A DNA stretch of 64,000 nt, taken from assembly GCA_934086315.1 (NCBI GenBank), contig CAKOHZ010000001.1:434001-498000 (forward strand), given 5' to 3'. Numbering within the stretch: the stretch's first letter is position 1; the number at the start of each line of letters is the position of its first letter. Of the stretch, positions 52,244 through 62,209 are shown piece after piece. The notes beneath the pieces were generated by a model. The model saw only the letters and a list, made by a program, of their open reading frames with translations. It did no database searches and was not told the DNA's origin. This DNA is from an uncultured Bacilli bacterium (GTDB taxonomy: Bacteria > Bacillota_I > Bacilli_A > RF39 > UBA660). The position numbers and the translations under genes are program-made.

Positions 52244-52899
52244 AAATAGATATACTAACACTATTTCCTCATATGTTTGATGGATTCTTAACAGAAAGTA
52301 TAATGAAAAGAGCCATTGAAAAAGGAAAAGTAGAAATAAATATAATAGATATAAGAAACTATACACCATATAAAAATAATCAAGTTGATGACTATCAATT
52401 TGGTGGTGGTGGTGGAATGATTATGATGTGTGAACCAGTATTTAATGCTGTAGAAAGTATTAGAACAGAAGATTCTCACGTAATACTTTTAACACCTAGA
52501 GGAAAAACATATAATGAAAAGAAAGCATATGAATTAAAAGATAAAAAACATTTAATAATTATATGCGGACACTACGAAGGATTTGATGAAAGAATATACA
52601 CTTTAGCAGATGAATTAATATCAATAGGTGATTTCATTTTAACAGGTGGAGAACTTCCGTCAATGATGATAACAGATTCAGTAGTAAGACTAATAGATGG
52701 AGTTATAACAAGTACAAGTTTAGAGTTCGAAAGTTTCAATGATAATTTACTTGATTATCCAGTCTATACTAAGCCAAGAAACTTTAGAGGTATGGAAGTA
52801 CCAGAAGTACTAGTGAATGGTAACCATAAACTTATTAATGAATATAGAGAAAGTGAAAGAAGAAGAATAACAAAGGAATACAGAGACGATTTATTATAG
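52240..52899 (+). CDS. trmD: tRNA (guanine-N1)-methyltransferase
   Basis: The 219-residue product has the TrmD knot motifs: DILTLFPHMFDGFLTESIM, DDYQFGGGGGMIM, ICGHYEGFDERI, SIGDFILTGGELP and DYPVYTKPRNFRGMEVPEVL. It methylates G37 of tRNAs that read CNN or similar codons, preventing frameshifts. It is about 20 residues shorter than Escherichia coli TrmD at the C-terminus. Translationally coupled to rimM; rplS does not follow. Confidence 0.95.
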   Translation: MKIDILTLFPHMFDGFLTESIMKRAIEKGKVEINIIDIRNYTPYKNNQVDDYQFGGGGGMIMMCEPVFNAVESIRTEDSHVILLTPRGKTYNEKKAYELKDKKHLIIICGHYEGFDERIYTLADELISIGDFILTGGELPSMMITDSVVRLIDGVITSTSLEFESFNDNLLDYPVYTKPRNFRGMEVPEVLVNGNHKLINEYRESERRRITKEYRDDLL

Positions 52900-52908
52900 G
52901 GTGGTAAA

Positions 52909-53367
52909 ATGAAATACGTAATAGAAAAAAATGGCAAAGATATGAAACTAGTATATTACAGTGTTAATATGGTAGGTCTTAATGTCGAACCAAAAAATGG
53001 AGTTCCAGGTCTTACTATCAAAGCTAAAAAAGTAATACTAGTTGATCCAGAACTTAGAGATGCTTATATAAAACAAAGAATAAATAAAAAGATAGATAAA
53101 GTTATTAAATTTATGTTACGTATTTTAAATGATGAAGATACCACTGAAGGCGATGTAGGTATGGTACTGGATGAAATAAATAAATTAAAAGGAATAGTTA
53201 TTAAGAAATATAGAGAATATATGAAAGTAAGTGAATACAAAGCACTACTTACTAAATTAATAATTATTGAAGAAGAATTTAAAAAGAATTATAATCAAAA
53301 ATTATATATGAACTATATGAATGGTTCAATTTATGAAGAAAAAATAAGCGAGGGAAGAAGTAGATAA
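52909..53367 (+). CDS. unknown helical protein of the trmD-hisS unit
   Basis: The 152-residue product begins MKYVIEKNGKDMKLVYYSV with short strands, then long basic helices (about 60-95 and 108-140). No membrane segment. A GGTGGTAAA site precedes the ATG, and the stop shares one base with the hisS start. It could be an RNA-binding or ribosome-associated factor given its neighbours, but no motif supports that. Family not recognised. Confidence 0.55.
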   Translation: MKYVIEKNGKDMKLVYYSVNMVGLNVEPKNGVPGLTIKAKKVILVDPELRDAYIKQRINKKIDKVIKFMLRILNDEDTTEGDVGMVLDEINKLKGIVIKKYREYMKVSEYKALLTKLIIIEEEFKKNYNQKLYMNYMNGSIYEEKISEGRSR

Positions 53368-54656
53368 TGAAAGAAGATTTTAAATTAATGAATCTTAAAG
53401 GTACTAGTGACTTCCTACCAGAAGAACAAATTATTAGAAATAAAATCACTGATATCTTAAAGAGTACATTTGAAAAATATGGTTTCTTACCACTTGAGAC
53501 ACCAATATTATGTTATTATGATTTACTAGCAAGTAAATATGCAGGTGGAGCAGAAATATTAAAAGAAGTATATAAATTTAAGGATCAAGGACTTAGAGAT
53601 ATAGGTTTACGTTATGATTTAACTGTACCATTCTCAAAAGTAATTGGTATGAATAAAGGATTGATCTTACCATTTAAAAGATATGAAATAGGTAAAGTAT
53701 TTAGAGATGGACCTGTTAAACTAGGAAGAGCACGTGAATTCTATCAATGTGATGTAGATGCATGTGGAACAGAATCACCTTACGCAGAAATAGAATACTT
53801 TATGATGGTAAAAGAAGCATTCCAAAAGTTTGATATTGATATTGAAATAAGATACAACAATAGAAAATTCTTAAGTGGACTTTTAGAATATTGTAATGTA
53901 CCAAAAGAAAGAGTTGGAGAATTCATTACATTAGTAGATAAATTAGATAAATTAGAAAGAAAAGACATTGAAGAAGAATTAGAAGCTTGTACTTCAAAAG
54001 AAAATGTCGATAAGATATTTGAGTATTTTAAATTAGATTTAGATGAATTAACTAATGAACTTAAAGACACAAACGTAGAGTTACTTAGTGAAGGATTAAA
54101 AGAATTAAATGATTTAAATAAACTAATTAAAGATTTAAATTTAGATATATGTGTATTCAAACCTTTCTTAGCAAGAGGACTTGAAATCTATACTGGATGT
54201 GTATGGGAAGTATTCGATAGAACTGGAGAATTTAAGTCAGCTCTAGGTGGCGGAGGAAGATATGATAATATCATAACTAAATTCTTACACAATGGAGAAG
54301 AATATCCAGCAATAGGTATGTCGTTTGGTTTAGAACCTATTTATGCTTTATTAAAAGAAAAATGGTCAGAAACATTAAAAAAATATGATGTTTATGTATA
54401 TGCATTCACAAATGATAAAAACTTATTTGAAATATCAAGTATGCTAAGAGAAAATGGATATAGAGTACTTACAGAACTTAATAATATAAAACTTAAAAAA
54501 GCAATGAATACTGCTAATAGAGAAAATATTAATAAAGTTATTATTATCGGAGAAGATGAATTAAAGCAAAACTCAGTAACTCTTAAAGATATGGTAACTG
54601 GTAATCAAGAACTAGTTAAAATAGATGATTTAGTTAAAACATTAAAAGAAATGTAA
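53367..54656 (+). CDS. hisS: histidyl-tRNA synthetase
   Basis: The 429-residue product has class II motifs: KGTSDFLPEE at the start, GLRYDLTVPFSKVI, FRDGPVKLGRAREFYQCDVD (motif 2), ARGLEIYTGCVWEVFD and ALGGGGRYDNI (motif 3), then an anticodon-binding domain from about residue 330. It attaches His to its tRNA. Length fits the family (about 420-430). aspS does not follow. Confidence 0.96.
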   Translation: MKEDFKLMNLKGTSDFLPEEQIIRNKITDILKSTFEKYGFLPLETPILCYYDLLASKYAGGAEILKEVYKFKDQGLRDIGLRYDLTVPFSKVIGMNKGLILPFKRYEIGKVFRDGPVKLGRAREFYQCDVDACGTESPYAEIEYFMMVKEAFQKFDIDIEIRYNNRKFLSGLLEYCNVPKERVGEFITLVDKLDKLERKDIEEELEACTSKENVDKIFEYFKLDLDELTNELKDTNVELLSEGLKELNDLNKLIKDLNLDICVFKPFLARGLEIYTGCVWEVFDRTGEFKSALGGGGRYDNIITKFLHNGEEYPAIGMSFGLEPIYALLKEKWSETLKKYDVYVYAFTNDKNLFEISSMLRENGYRVLTELNNIKLKKAMNTANRENINKVIIIGEDELKQNSVTLKDMVTGNQELVKIDDLVKTLKEM

Positions 54657-54671
54657 TTAAACATTTCTTTT
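54646..54671 (+). terminator. terminator of hisS
   Basis: AAAGAAATGT (54645-54654) pairs with ACATTTCTTT (54661-54670), followed by TT. Confidence 0.8.
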
Positions 54672-54713
54672 TATTTATATAAAAAATATAACATTAATAA
54701 ATGGCTTTAACAC

Positions 54714-54740
54714 ACAAAAAAAGTTCTCAATAGAGAACTT
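54714..54740 (-). terminator. terminator of the minus-strand tRNA pair
   Basis: On the minus strand, AAGTTCTC and GAGAACTT form an 8-bp stem with a short loop followed by seven T. Confidence 0.85.
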
Positions 54741-54750
54741 AATATTCAAA

Positions 54751-54826
54751 TGGTGACCCGTACGGGATTTGAACCCATAAATGCACGCGTGAAAGGCGTG
54801 TGTGTTAACCGTTTCACCAACGGGCC
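54751..54826 (-). tRNA. tRNA-Glu (TTC)
   Basis: 76 bases with CCA; anticodon loop CTTTCAC. Confidence 0.95.
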
Positions 54827-54835
54827 ATTTATTAA

Positions 54836-54912
54836 TGGTGGGCCTGAATGGACTTGAACCATCGACCTTTCGCTTATCAGACGAACGCTCTAACCAGCTG
54901 AGCTACAGGCCC
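54836..54912 (-). tRNA. tRNA-Ile (GAT)
   Basis: 77 bases with CCA; anticodon loop CTGATAA. First gene of the pair. Confidence 0.95.
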
Positions 54913-54941
54913 ATATCGCCACTTAATCGGCTGACTACTTA

Positions 54942-54970
54942 ATAATACAGTATTTTTTGCAATAATGCAA
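54942..54970 (-). promoter_or_regulatory. promoter of the tRNA-Ile/tRNA-Glu pair
   Basis: On the minus strand, TTGCAT (54970-54965) and TATTAT (54947-54942) are 17 bases apart, 30 bases ahead of tRNA-Ile. Confidence 0.7.
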
Positions 54971-55072
54971 CACTTTTTTTACAAAAATATCAATATTTTT
55001 AATAAATTTTATAAAATATTGCAAAAATAGTGCATTTATTGTATCATTATATATGAAAATAGGAGGAAAATT

Positions 55073-55801
55073 ATGAGGATAGAGGTATCAACAGTTAATA
55101 CTATTGTAACAATAGCTTTAATAATGCTTACTATGACATTTACAAGATCTATACTAGTAATGATAGGTGGTAAGAACTTATTTAAAAAAGCTTCTAAAAA
55201 AGAATCGACAGCTTTTTATCCTGTGGTAAATTTATTTACACTCCTAGATATAACAGAAACATCAACATTTTTAGGAATATTATTTTTTGTGCCAATCGTT
55301 AATGTTATTGTACTTTCAATATTGTTTTATAGATTAGGTTCATCATTTAATACATCTTTATCTTATAAAATTGGCTTAGTTGTATTACCAATAATTTTCT
55401 ATCCAATGTTAGCATTTGGAGATAAAGCATATAAATTAAATGATGAAGAATATTTTAAAGCACTTGATAATGCAAAGGGTGAAAGTATAAACCTAATGAC
55501 CCAAGAAGAAATAAAAGCAGAAAACAATGCACCTGTCGAAGAAAAACCTCAAGTTGATTCAATATTTAAATCAAATATAGAAATGATGGAAGAGGTTGCT
55601 CCATATAAAGCTGCTAAAGTAGATTTACTTGGAATGGAAAAATTAAAACAATCAACTCCACAAGAAGATATGTTTAAACCAATAGAGCAAGTAGAGCCAC
55701 CAAAACCAGTTAGAGAACAAAGTGAAGAAGAAAAGAAACCTAAAAGTAAATTTACAACTGAGCTAGATAAAAAAGATGAAGTAGAATTCATTGATTTATA
55801 A
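55073..55801 (+). CDS. DUF5684-like membrane protein with disordered tail
   Basis: The 242-residue product has three or four membrane helices in the first 130 residues, with FYPVVNLFTLLDIT, FVPIVNVIVLSILFYRLG and FYPMLAFGDKAY, the P-x-x-N and FGD pattern of DUF5684 proteins. The remaining 110 residues form a Lys/Glu/Pro-rich cytoplasmic tail. Start after AGGAGGAAA. Unknown function; located between tRNAs and parE. Confidence 0.7.
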   Translation: MRIEVSTVNTIVTIALIMLTMTFTRSILVMIGGKNLFKKASKKESTAFYPVVNLFTLLDITETSTFLGILFFVPIVNVIVLSILFYRLGSSFNTSLSYKIGLVVLPIIFYPMLAFGDKAYKLNDEEYFKALDNAKGESINLMTQEEIKAENNAPVEEKPQVDSIFKSNIEMMEEVAPYKAAKVDLLGMEKLKQSTPQEDMFKPIEQVEPPKPVREQSEEEKKPKSKFTTELDKKDEVEFIDL

Positions 55802-55820
55802 AGTTAAATGATAGTAAATA

Positions 55821-55850
55821 AAAGTGTAAAGTAAACGTTTACACTTTTTA
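55821..55850 (+). terminator. terminator before parE
   Basis: AAAGTGTAAA (55821-55830) pairs with TTTACACTTT (55838-55847), followed by TTA and a T tract. Confidence 0.8.
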
Positions 55851-55882
55851 ATTTTTTTTGTATAATATGAAATGGAGATTAG

Positions 55883-57802
55883 ATGATTATGGCAGAACAT
55901 GAATATAATGAAAAATCAATTAAGATATTAGAAGGTCTTGAAGCTGTACGTAAAAGACCTGGTATGTATATAGGAAGCACTGATAAAAGAGGACTTCATC
56001 ATTTAGTATGGGAAATTGTTGATAACTCAATAGATGAGGCTATAAATGGTTATGGTAAAAAAATAACTGTAACACTTACTAAAAGTGGAAGTGTAAGAGT
56101 TAGTGATGAAGGACGTGGAGTACCTATTGGAAAACATTCATCAGGTAAATCAACACCAGAAGTTATCTATACTGTATTACACGCAGGTGGTAAATTCGAA
56201 ACAGATGGATACAAAGTATCTGGTGGTCTACATGGTGTAGGTTCTTCAGTAGTAAACGCATTATCTAAATGGATGAAAGTAACTATATGTAGAGAAGGAA
56301 AAATATGTGAAATATCATTTAAAAATGGTGGACACGTAGATAAAGAACTAAAACAAATAGGTACAACTAAACAAACTGGTACAACAGTTGAATTTTATCC
56401 AGACGAAGAAATATTTGGTAATGCTAGATTCAGCTACACTACCATATGTGAAAGAATGCAAGAAAGCGCATTTCTTATAAATGGACTAACTATGGAAGTT
56501 ATCGATGAAGAAGATGACAAACATAGTGTATTTAGTTATGACAACGGACTTGTATCATTCGTAGAATACGTAAATGAAGGAAAAGAACCACTACATAAAA
56601 CAATAAGTTTCAGTGGGGAAAAGAATGGTATTGAAGTAGATATCGCTATGCAATACACAAACACATATAATGAAAACATAATGTCATTTGTTAATAACGT
56701 TAAAACTGTAGATGGTGGTAGTCACGAAGTAGGATATAAAACAGCACTTACTAAAGTATTTAATGAATATATTAAAAGCAATAACTTATTAAAGAGTAAA
56801 GATGGTTTAGATGGAACAGATACTCGTGAAGGTCTAACAGCAATAATAAGTTTAAAAATACCAGAAAATCTATTACAATTCGAAGGACAAACTAAAGGTA
56901 AACTAGGAACTCCTCAAGCAAGAACAGTAGTAGAAAGTATAGTATATGAAAAACTATCTTATTATTTAGAAGAAAACAAAGAAGCAGCTACTGCTATAAT
57001 GGATAAAGCTTTAAAAAGTAAACTTGCCCGTGAAGCAGCACGAAAAGCAAGAGCAGAAGCAAGAGCTGGAAAAGGTAAGAGTGGCCGTGAAAAAGTACTT
57101 CTTGGCAAACTTACACCTGCTCAAAGTAAAGAATATAATAAAAACGAATTATTCATAGTCGAAGGAAACAGTGCTGGTGGTACAGCAAAAAGTGGCCGTG
57201 ATAAACGTCATCAAGCAATACTACCACTAAGAGGTAAAATAATTAACTGTGAAAAATCAACAGTAGCAGACCTTTTCAAAAATGAAGAAATAAATACAAT
57301 AGTTCATGCAATAGGAGCAGGAGTAGGAGCAGAATTTGACTACACCGAATCAAACTATGGAAAAGTCATAATAATGACCGATGCCGATGATGATGGAGCT
57401 CATATTCAAACGTTACTTCTAACATTCTTCTATAGATGGATGAGAGACTTAATAGAACATGGAATGCTTTATATAGCAGTACCGCCTCTATACTTAGTTA
57501 AATATGGAAAAGATAAAAAATATATAAATACAAACGAAGAATTAAATGAATTCAAAGATACATTCAAAGGAAAATATACTATTCAAAGATACAAAGGACT
57601 TGGTGAAATGAATGCAGACCAATTGTGGGAAACAACAATGGATCCAGCTACTCGTACACTGGTTAAAATCAAAATAGATGATAAAGCACTAGCCGAAAAA
57701 AGAGTAGGAGTCCTAATGGGAGATGACTCAGAAGTACGTAAAGAATGGATAGAAGAAAATGTAGAATTCACACTTGAAGATGATTATAAAGGGGGTAAAT
57801 AA
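55883..57802 (+). CDS. parE: DNA topoisomerase IV subunit B
   Basis: The 639-residue product has the GHKL ATPase domain (GLEAVRKRPGMYIGST, EIVDNSIDEA, GGLHGVGSSVVNALS) and the TOPRIM domain with EGNSAGGTAKSGRD and DADDDGAHI. The GLHHLVWE segment favours ParE over GyrB, as does pairing with parC. Topoisomerase IV unlinks daughter chromosomes. Start with a GGAG site; a TATAAT lies near 55861. The stop overlaps the parC ATG by one base. Confidence 0.94.
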   Translation: MIMAEHEYNEKSIKILEGLEAVRKRPGMYIGSTDKRGLHHLVWEIVDNSIDEAINGYGKKITVTLTKSGSVRVSDEGRGVPIGKHSSGKSTPEVIYTVLHAGGKFETDGYKVSGGLHGVGSSVVNALSKWMKVTICREGKICEISFKNGGHVDKELKQIGTTKQTGTTVEFYPDEEIFGNARFSYTTICERMQESAFLINGLTMEVIDEEDDKHSVFSYDNGLVSFVEYVNEGKEPLHKTISFSGEKNGIEVDIAMQYTNTYNENIMSFVNNVKTVDGGSHEVGYKTALTKVFNEYIKSNNLLKSKDGLDGTDTREGLTAIISLKIPENLLQFEGQTKGKLGTPQARTVVESIVYEKLSYYLEENKEAATAIMDKALKSKLAREAARKARAEARAGKGKSGREKVLLGKLTPAQSKEYNKNELFIVEGNSAGGTAKSGRDKRHQAILPLRGKIINCEKSTVADLFKNEEINTIVHAIGAGVGAEFDYTESNYGKVIIMTDADDDGAHIQTLLLTFFYRWMRDLIEHGMLYIAVPPLYLVKYGKDKKYINTNEELNEFKDTFKGKYTIQRYKGLGEMNADQLWETTMDPATRTLVKIKIDDKALAEKRVGVLMGDDSEVRKEWIEENVEFTLEDDYKGGK

Positions 57803-60369
57803 TGGCTAAAGAAAAAGAAACAACAATTATAGAAAAGATAAATGACTTTGCCCTTGAAGAAATAATGGGAGAACGTTTTGGTAGATATGCTAAATACATA
57901 ATTCAAGATAGAGCTCTTCCAGATGTTCGTGATGGACTAAAACCAGTACAAAGAAGAATACTTTATTCAATGTACAAAGACAAAAATACATATGATAAAG
58001 AAACAAGAAAATCAGCAAAGACTGTGGGTAACGTTATAGGTAACTACCATCCACATGGAGACACATCAGTATATGATGCGATGGTAAGACTTAGTCAAAA
58101 ATGGAAACAAAGAGTAATACTTGTAGATATGCAAGGAAACAATGGTTCAATAGATGGTGATGGACCAGCCGCAATGCGTTATACTGAAGCAAGACTAGCT
58201 AAAATAAGTAATATACTTTTAGAAGATATAGAAAAAGATTCAGTAGAAATGGCTCTAACATTTGATGATTATAGTTATGAACCAACAGTACTTCCTGCAT
58301 ACTTTCCAAACCTTTTAGTAAATGGTTCAACTGGTATAAGCGCAGGATATGCAACTAACATTCCACCACATAACTTAGGTGAAGTAATAGATGCCACTAT
58401 TAAAAGAATAGATAGTCCAAACTGTAGATTAGATACTATTATGGATATCGTAAAAGGTCCAGACTTCCCAACTGGAGGTATAGTCGAAGGAAAAGACGCT
58501 CTTATAAAAGCATACACTACAGGAAAAGGAAAAGTAGTAGTAAAAGCTAGATACAAATTTGAATCAGTAAAAGGTAAAGATCAAATCATAATAACAGAAA
58601 TACCTTATGACACATTAAAATGTAATATAATTCGTAAGATTGAAGAAATAAGACTTGACAAAAAAATAGATGGTATCGTTGAAGTACGTGATGAATCTGA
58701 TAAAAATGATGAACTTAGAATAGTAATAGACTTAAAAAAGGATGCTAATAAAGATTTAATAATAAATTACTTACTTAAAAACACAGACTTACAAACTAAC
58801 TATGCATTTAATATGGTAGCTATAGTTAATAGAACACCAAAAACACTAGGTATACTAGAAATGTTAGATGCATTTATAGTTCATAATAAAGAAGTAGTAA
58901 CTAAAAGAACTAAATTTGATTTAGACGTTGACTTAAAGAAAATACATATTATTGAAGGTTTCATAAAAGCACTAGACATACTAGATGAAGTAATCAAAAC
59001 TATTCGTAAAAGTAAAAATAAAAGTGACGCGATAGAAAATTTAATGCATGAATATGAATTTACTAAAGCACAAGCAGAAGCTATCGTAATGATGCAACTA
59101 TATAAATTAACTAACACAGACGTAACAGAACTTAAAAATGAATTTGATGCTCTTACAAAAGAAATAGCTTACTTTAGAGAAATACTTGCTAGTGAAGAAA
59201 AACTAATGGGTGTTATTAAAGATAAACTAAGAAGTATCAAGAAAGAATTTGCTGATCCTAGACGTACCACTATTAAAGATGAAGTAAGTGAAATCAAAAT
59301 AGATACACTAGATATGATTAGTAAAGAAGACTTCATAGTATGTATTTCTAATAATGGATATGTTAAGAAAGTATCATTAAAATCATATAATATGACTAAT
59401 AATGAATATCCAGGCGTAAGAGAAAATGATTATATTGAAGGCTTCTATAAAATTAATAATGTTGATACAATATTGTTATTCACAAATTTAGGTAATTATT
59501 TATACTTACCAGTAAGAGAAATACAGGAAGCTAAATACAAAGATATAGGTAGCCATATATCAAATTATATTAAGGTTAGTGATGGAGAAAAAATAGTTAA
59601 ATCTATTGGAGTGGCTAAATTCGATGACACAATAATAACTGCATTTACTAAACTTGGTATGGTAAAACGAATGATACTTAAAGATTTTGAAGTATCAAGA
59701 TATACTAAACCTATCGCAATGTTTAAACTAAAAGATGGAGACGAACTAATATCTATAAATAAAAATGATGGAGAAGAAACATTAGTTTTAACAAAAGAAG
59801 GTAACGCTTTAAAATATAACACAAGTGAAATCCCAGTAGTGGGTCTTAGAACAAGCGGAGTTAAATCAATTAACTTAAGTGACAAAGACGAAGTAATTAG
59901 TGCATTTGTAGTAAGTCCATCAAAAGAATATGTAACTTTATTCACTGATAGAAATACAGCCAAAAGAGTAAAAATAGATGAGATAGTAAAAACAACTAGA
60001 GCTAAAAAAGGTTCATCTATCATAAAGAGTCCAAAATCAAAAGCATATAACTTATTTAGAGGATATAATACTAATTCAAAAACAATATTTGGAATACTTG
60101 ATGGAGATATAGGTTATATGAAATCAAGCGATATAAATATAATGGACAAACAAAGTGTTGGAAGTACAATAACTAAAAAGAATATAGAAGATATATTCGT
60201 AGTTACAAAACTTAAAGAAATAAAAATAAATAACGAAGAATCAAAAGAAATAAAAGAAGAAAAACAAGAAGTAAAAGAAGAAACAAAACCTAGTGAAGTA
60301 AAAAAAGAAAAGAAAGAAACTAAAAGTCAATTAACAATGAGTGATTTCTTCGAAGAATTTAAAATATAG
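57802..60369 (+). CDS. parC: DNA topoisomerase IV subunit A with clamp-motif-like C-terminus
   Basis: The 855-residue product has the breakage-reunion domain with RDGLKPVQRRILYSM, YHPHGDTSVYDAMVRL (Thr88, Ser89, Asp92 at the quinolone-contact helix) and the catalytic Tyr127 in AMRYTEARL, then a beta-pinwheel region. QRRIL and the ParE neighbour support ParC over GyrA. The last 60 residues form a Lys/Glu-rich linker ending QLTMSDFFEEFKI (Q843-F850), which fits the Q-x-x-[M/L]-x-x-F-F sliding-clamp-binding pattern. Confidence 0.94.
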   Translation: MAKEKETTIIEKINDFALEEIMGERFGRYAKYIIQDRALPDVRDGLKPVQRRILYSMYKDKNTYDKETRKSAKTVGNVIGNYHPHGDTSVYDAMVRLSQKWKQRVILVDMQGNNGSIDGDGPAAMRYTEARLAKISNILLEDIEKDSVEMALTFDDYSYEPTVLPAYFPNLLVNGSTGISAGYATNIPPHNLGEVIDATIKRIDSPNCRLDTIMDIVKGPDFPTGGIVEGKDALIKAYTTGKGKVVVKARYKFESVKGKDQIIITEIPYDTLKCNIIRKIEEIRLDKKIDGIVEVRDESDKNDELRIVIDLKKDANKDLIINYLLKNTDLQTNYAFNMVAIVNRTPKTLGILEMLDAFIVHNKEVVTKRTKFDLDVDLKKIHIIEGFIKALDILDEVIKTIRKSKNKSDAIENLMHEYEFTKAQAEAIVMMQLYKLTNTDVTELKNEFDALTKEIAYFREILASEEKLMGVIKDKLRSIKKEFADPRRTTIKDEVSEIKIDTLDMISKEDFIVCISNNGYVKKVSLKSYNMTNNEYPGVRENDYIEGFYKINNVDTILLFTNLGNYLYLPVREIQEAKYKDIGSHISNYIKVSDGEKIVKSIGVAKFDDTIITAFTKLGMVKRMILKDFEVSRYTKPIAMFKLKDGDELISINKNDGEETLVLTKEGNALKYNTSEIPVVGLRTSGVKSINLSDKDEVISAFVVSPSKEYVTLFTDRNTAKRVKIDEIVKTTRAKKGSSIIKSPKSKAYNLFRGYNTNSKTIFGILDGDIGYMKSSDINIMDKQSVGSTITKKNIEDIFVVTKLKEIKINNEESKEIKEEKQEVKEETKPSEVKKEKKETKSQLTMSDFFEEFKI

Positions 60370-60394
60370 AATTCCTTTATGGAATTCTTTTTTT
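60368..60394 (+). terminator. terminator of parE-parC
   Basis: AGAATTCC (60368-60375) pairs with GGAATTCT (60381-60388), followed by six T. Confidence 0.85.
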
Positions 60395-60429
60395 ATACAT
60401 GTTATAATTATATAGAATAGAGGTCTTAT

Positions 60430-62208
60430 ATGAATACAATATATATTTTTACTGGTATTATGTTTACACTACTTTTAATATTAGTTTTCAAAGTTAAAAA
60501 AAGAAATAATTTATTATCGAATAACACATTTTTTATACTATCACTTAGTTTGCTTATAGGTTTTATTTTAGAATTAATTATTAATTTTCTAAGTACAGCT
60601 GCATTAAATCAGGTGATATTAGAAATATATACTAAACTATATTTAATATTTATAGTATGTTGGTTTTCAATATTTAGTGTTTATACATTTCTTATTAGTA
60701 AAAAAGACGATTCACTTAATAAAACAATTATGATTATGTATGCACTTCTTACATTCATATCATCAGTATCAATCATACTGTTACCACTAAACATAGATAC
60801 AAATAATTTTATATATTTAAGTGGTAATGCTGTAAATATCTTTAAAGTATTACTTCCATCTATGCTATGTATTTTATATTTAAGAACTATTCTTAATAGA
60901 AAAGTAATATCAATCAAAAAATCTAACTATATTTATATAGCTCTTATACTCTTATCAATAAGTACATTTTTAGAAATAAAATATGAATTAAATATAATAA
61001 CAACTATACTTTTATTCATAACATATTTACTCTTTTTAACAATAGAAAATCCAGCATTAAAAGAATATGAATTAATGGATAATATAAGAATAAAAGCATT
61101 AAAAGCTAACTTAAATAAAACAGACTTCTTAAGTAATATAAGTCATGAACTAAGAACACCACTTACTTCAATAATTTCATCAATTGATGAAATTAAAACA
61201 TATGATTTACCTAATGAATTAAAAGAAAACTTAAATGATATTATAGATTCATCATCATCACTTTTAGATATAATAGGTAATGTAATAGATATAAATAAAA
61301 TTGAAAATAAAGTTTATGATCTTAAAGAAAAGAATTATAGCATTAAAGATCTAATAGAAAAAATAATTAAAGTAAATACTAAAAAATATAATAAAGAAAA
61401 TGTGATATTCAGGTATTCAATATCAGAAAGTACTCCACAAAATTTATATGGAGATAAAACAAAGATAAAAGAAATTATAAATAACATATTAGATAATTCA
61501 TTTAAATATACAGAAAAAGGAAATATATCTTTAACCATAGATAGTCAAATGGCAAATGATATTTGTAATTTAGTTATAGAAATAAAAGACACAGGTATAG
61601 GTATAAAGTCAGAAGATTTAAATAAGATATTTAATGGTGAAGATATAGATAACGATATTAATAATGAAATTGATAGAGATGGTTTAGGGTTGTTAGTATC
61701 TAAAAACTTAATAGAACTTTTAGGTGGAACTATAAATGTAAATAGTTATTATGGAAGCGGAAGTGTATTTACTATTAAAATACCTCAAAAATTAGAAAAT
61801 GAACTCAAAGTTATAGAAGAAAATAACACAATAAAATTCAATAATAAAAAAATATTATTAGTCGATGACGATAGATTCAATAATAGAATTTTAAAAAGAT
61901 TATTAAATATTTATAACATAGAGTTAGATGTATGTGAAAGAGGTATAGAATGTATTGATAAAATTAATTCTGGCAAACACTATGATTTAATACTTATGGA
62001 TATAATGATGCCTGATATAAACGGAGTAGACACATTTAAAAAATTAAAATCAAATAAAAACTTCGATACAAAAGTAGTAGCTTTAACAGCAGATGCTCTT
62101 TCAACATCAAAAAATAAATACTTAAAATTAGGATTTACTGATTATATTGCAAAACCATTTAAAAAAGAGGAACTTGATCAAAAACTAAAAAAATTATTAG
62201 GAGATTAA
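60430..62208 (+). CDS. hybrid histidine kinase with multi-helix sensor
   Basis: The 592-residue product has about seven membrane helices in the first 205 residues, a HisKA domain with SNISHELRTPLTS (phosphorylated His239), an ATPase domain with NILDNSFKYTEKG and DTGIGI, and a C-terminal receiver with phospho-acceptor Asp524 (LILMDIMMPD) and the conserved Lys (IAKPF). Hybrid kinases usually need an Hpt protein, not seen here. No separate response regulator is adjacent. The 7-helix input suggests an unknown membrane signal. Start after TAGAGGT. Confidence 0.9.
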   Translation: MNTIYIFTGIMFTLLLILVFKVKKRNNLLSNNTFFILSLSLLIGFILELIINFLSTAALNQVILEIYTKLYLIFIVCWFSIFSVYTFLISKKDDSLNKTIMIMYALLTFISSVSIILLPLNIDTNNFIYLSGNAVNIFKVLLPSMLCILYLRTILNRKVISIKKSNYIYIALILLSISTFLEIKYELNIITTILLFITYLLFLTIENPALKEYELMDNIRIKALKANLNKTDFLSNISHELRTPLTSIISSIDEIKTYDLPNELKENLNDIIDSSSSLLDIIGNVIDINKIENKVYDLKEKNYSIKDLIEKIIKVNTKKYNKENVIFRYSISESTPQNLYGDKTKIKEIINNILDNSFKYTEKGNISLTIDSQMANDICNLVIEIKDTGIGIKSEDLNKIFNGEDIDNDINNEIDRDGLGLLVSKNLIELLGGTINVNSYYGSGSVFTIKIPQKLENELKVIEENNTIKFNNKKILLVDDDRFNNRILKRLLNIYNIELDVCERGIECIDKINSGKHYDLILMDIMMPDINGVDTFKKLKSNKNFDTKVVALTADALSTSKNKYLKLGFTDYIAKPFKKEELDQKLKKLLGD

Positions 62209-62209
62209 C

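Noticed and set aside
54657..55072. A 416-base stretch without a protein gene
   Set aside because: It is explained by two minus-strand tRNAs, their promoter and terminator, and the region upstream of the next gene.
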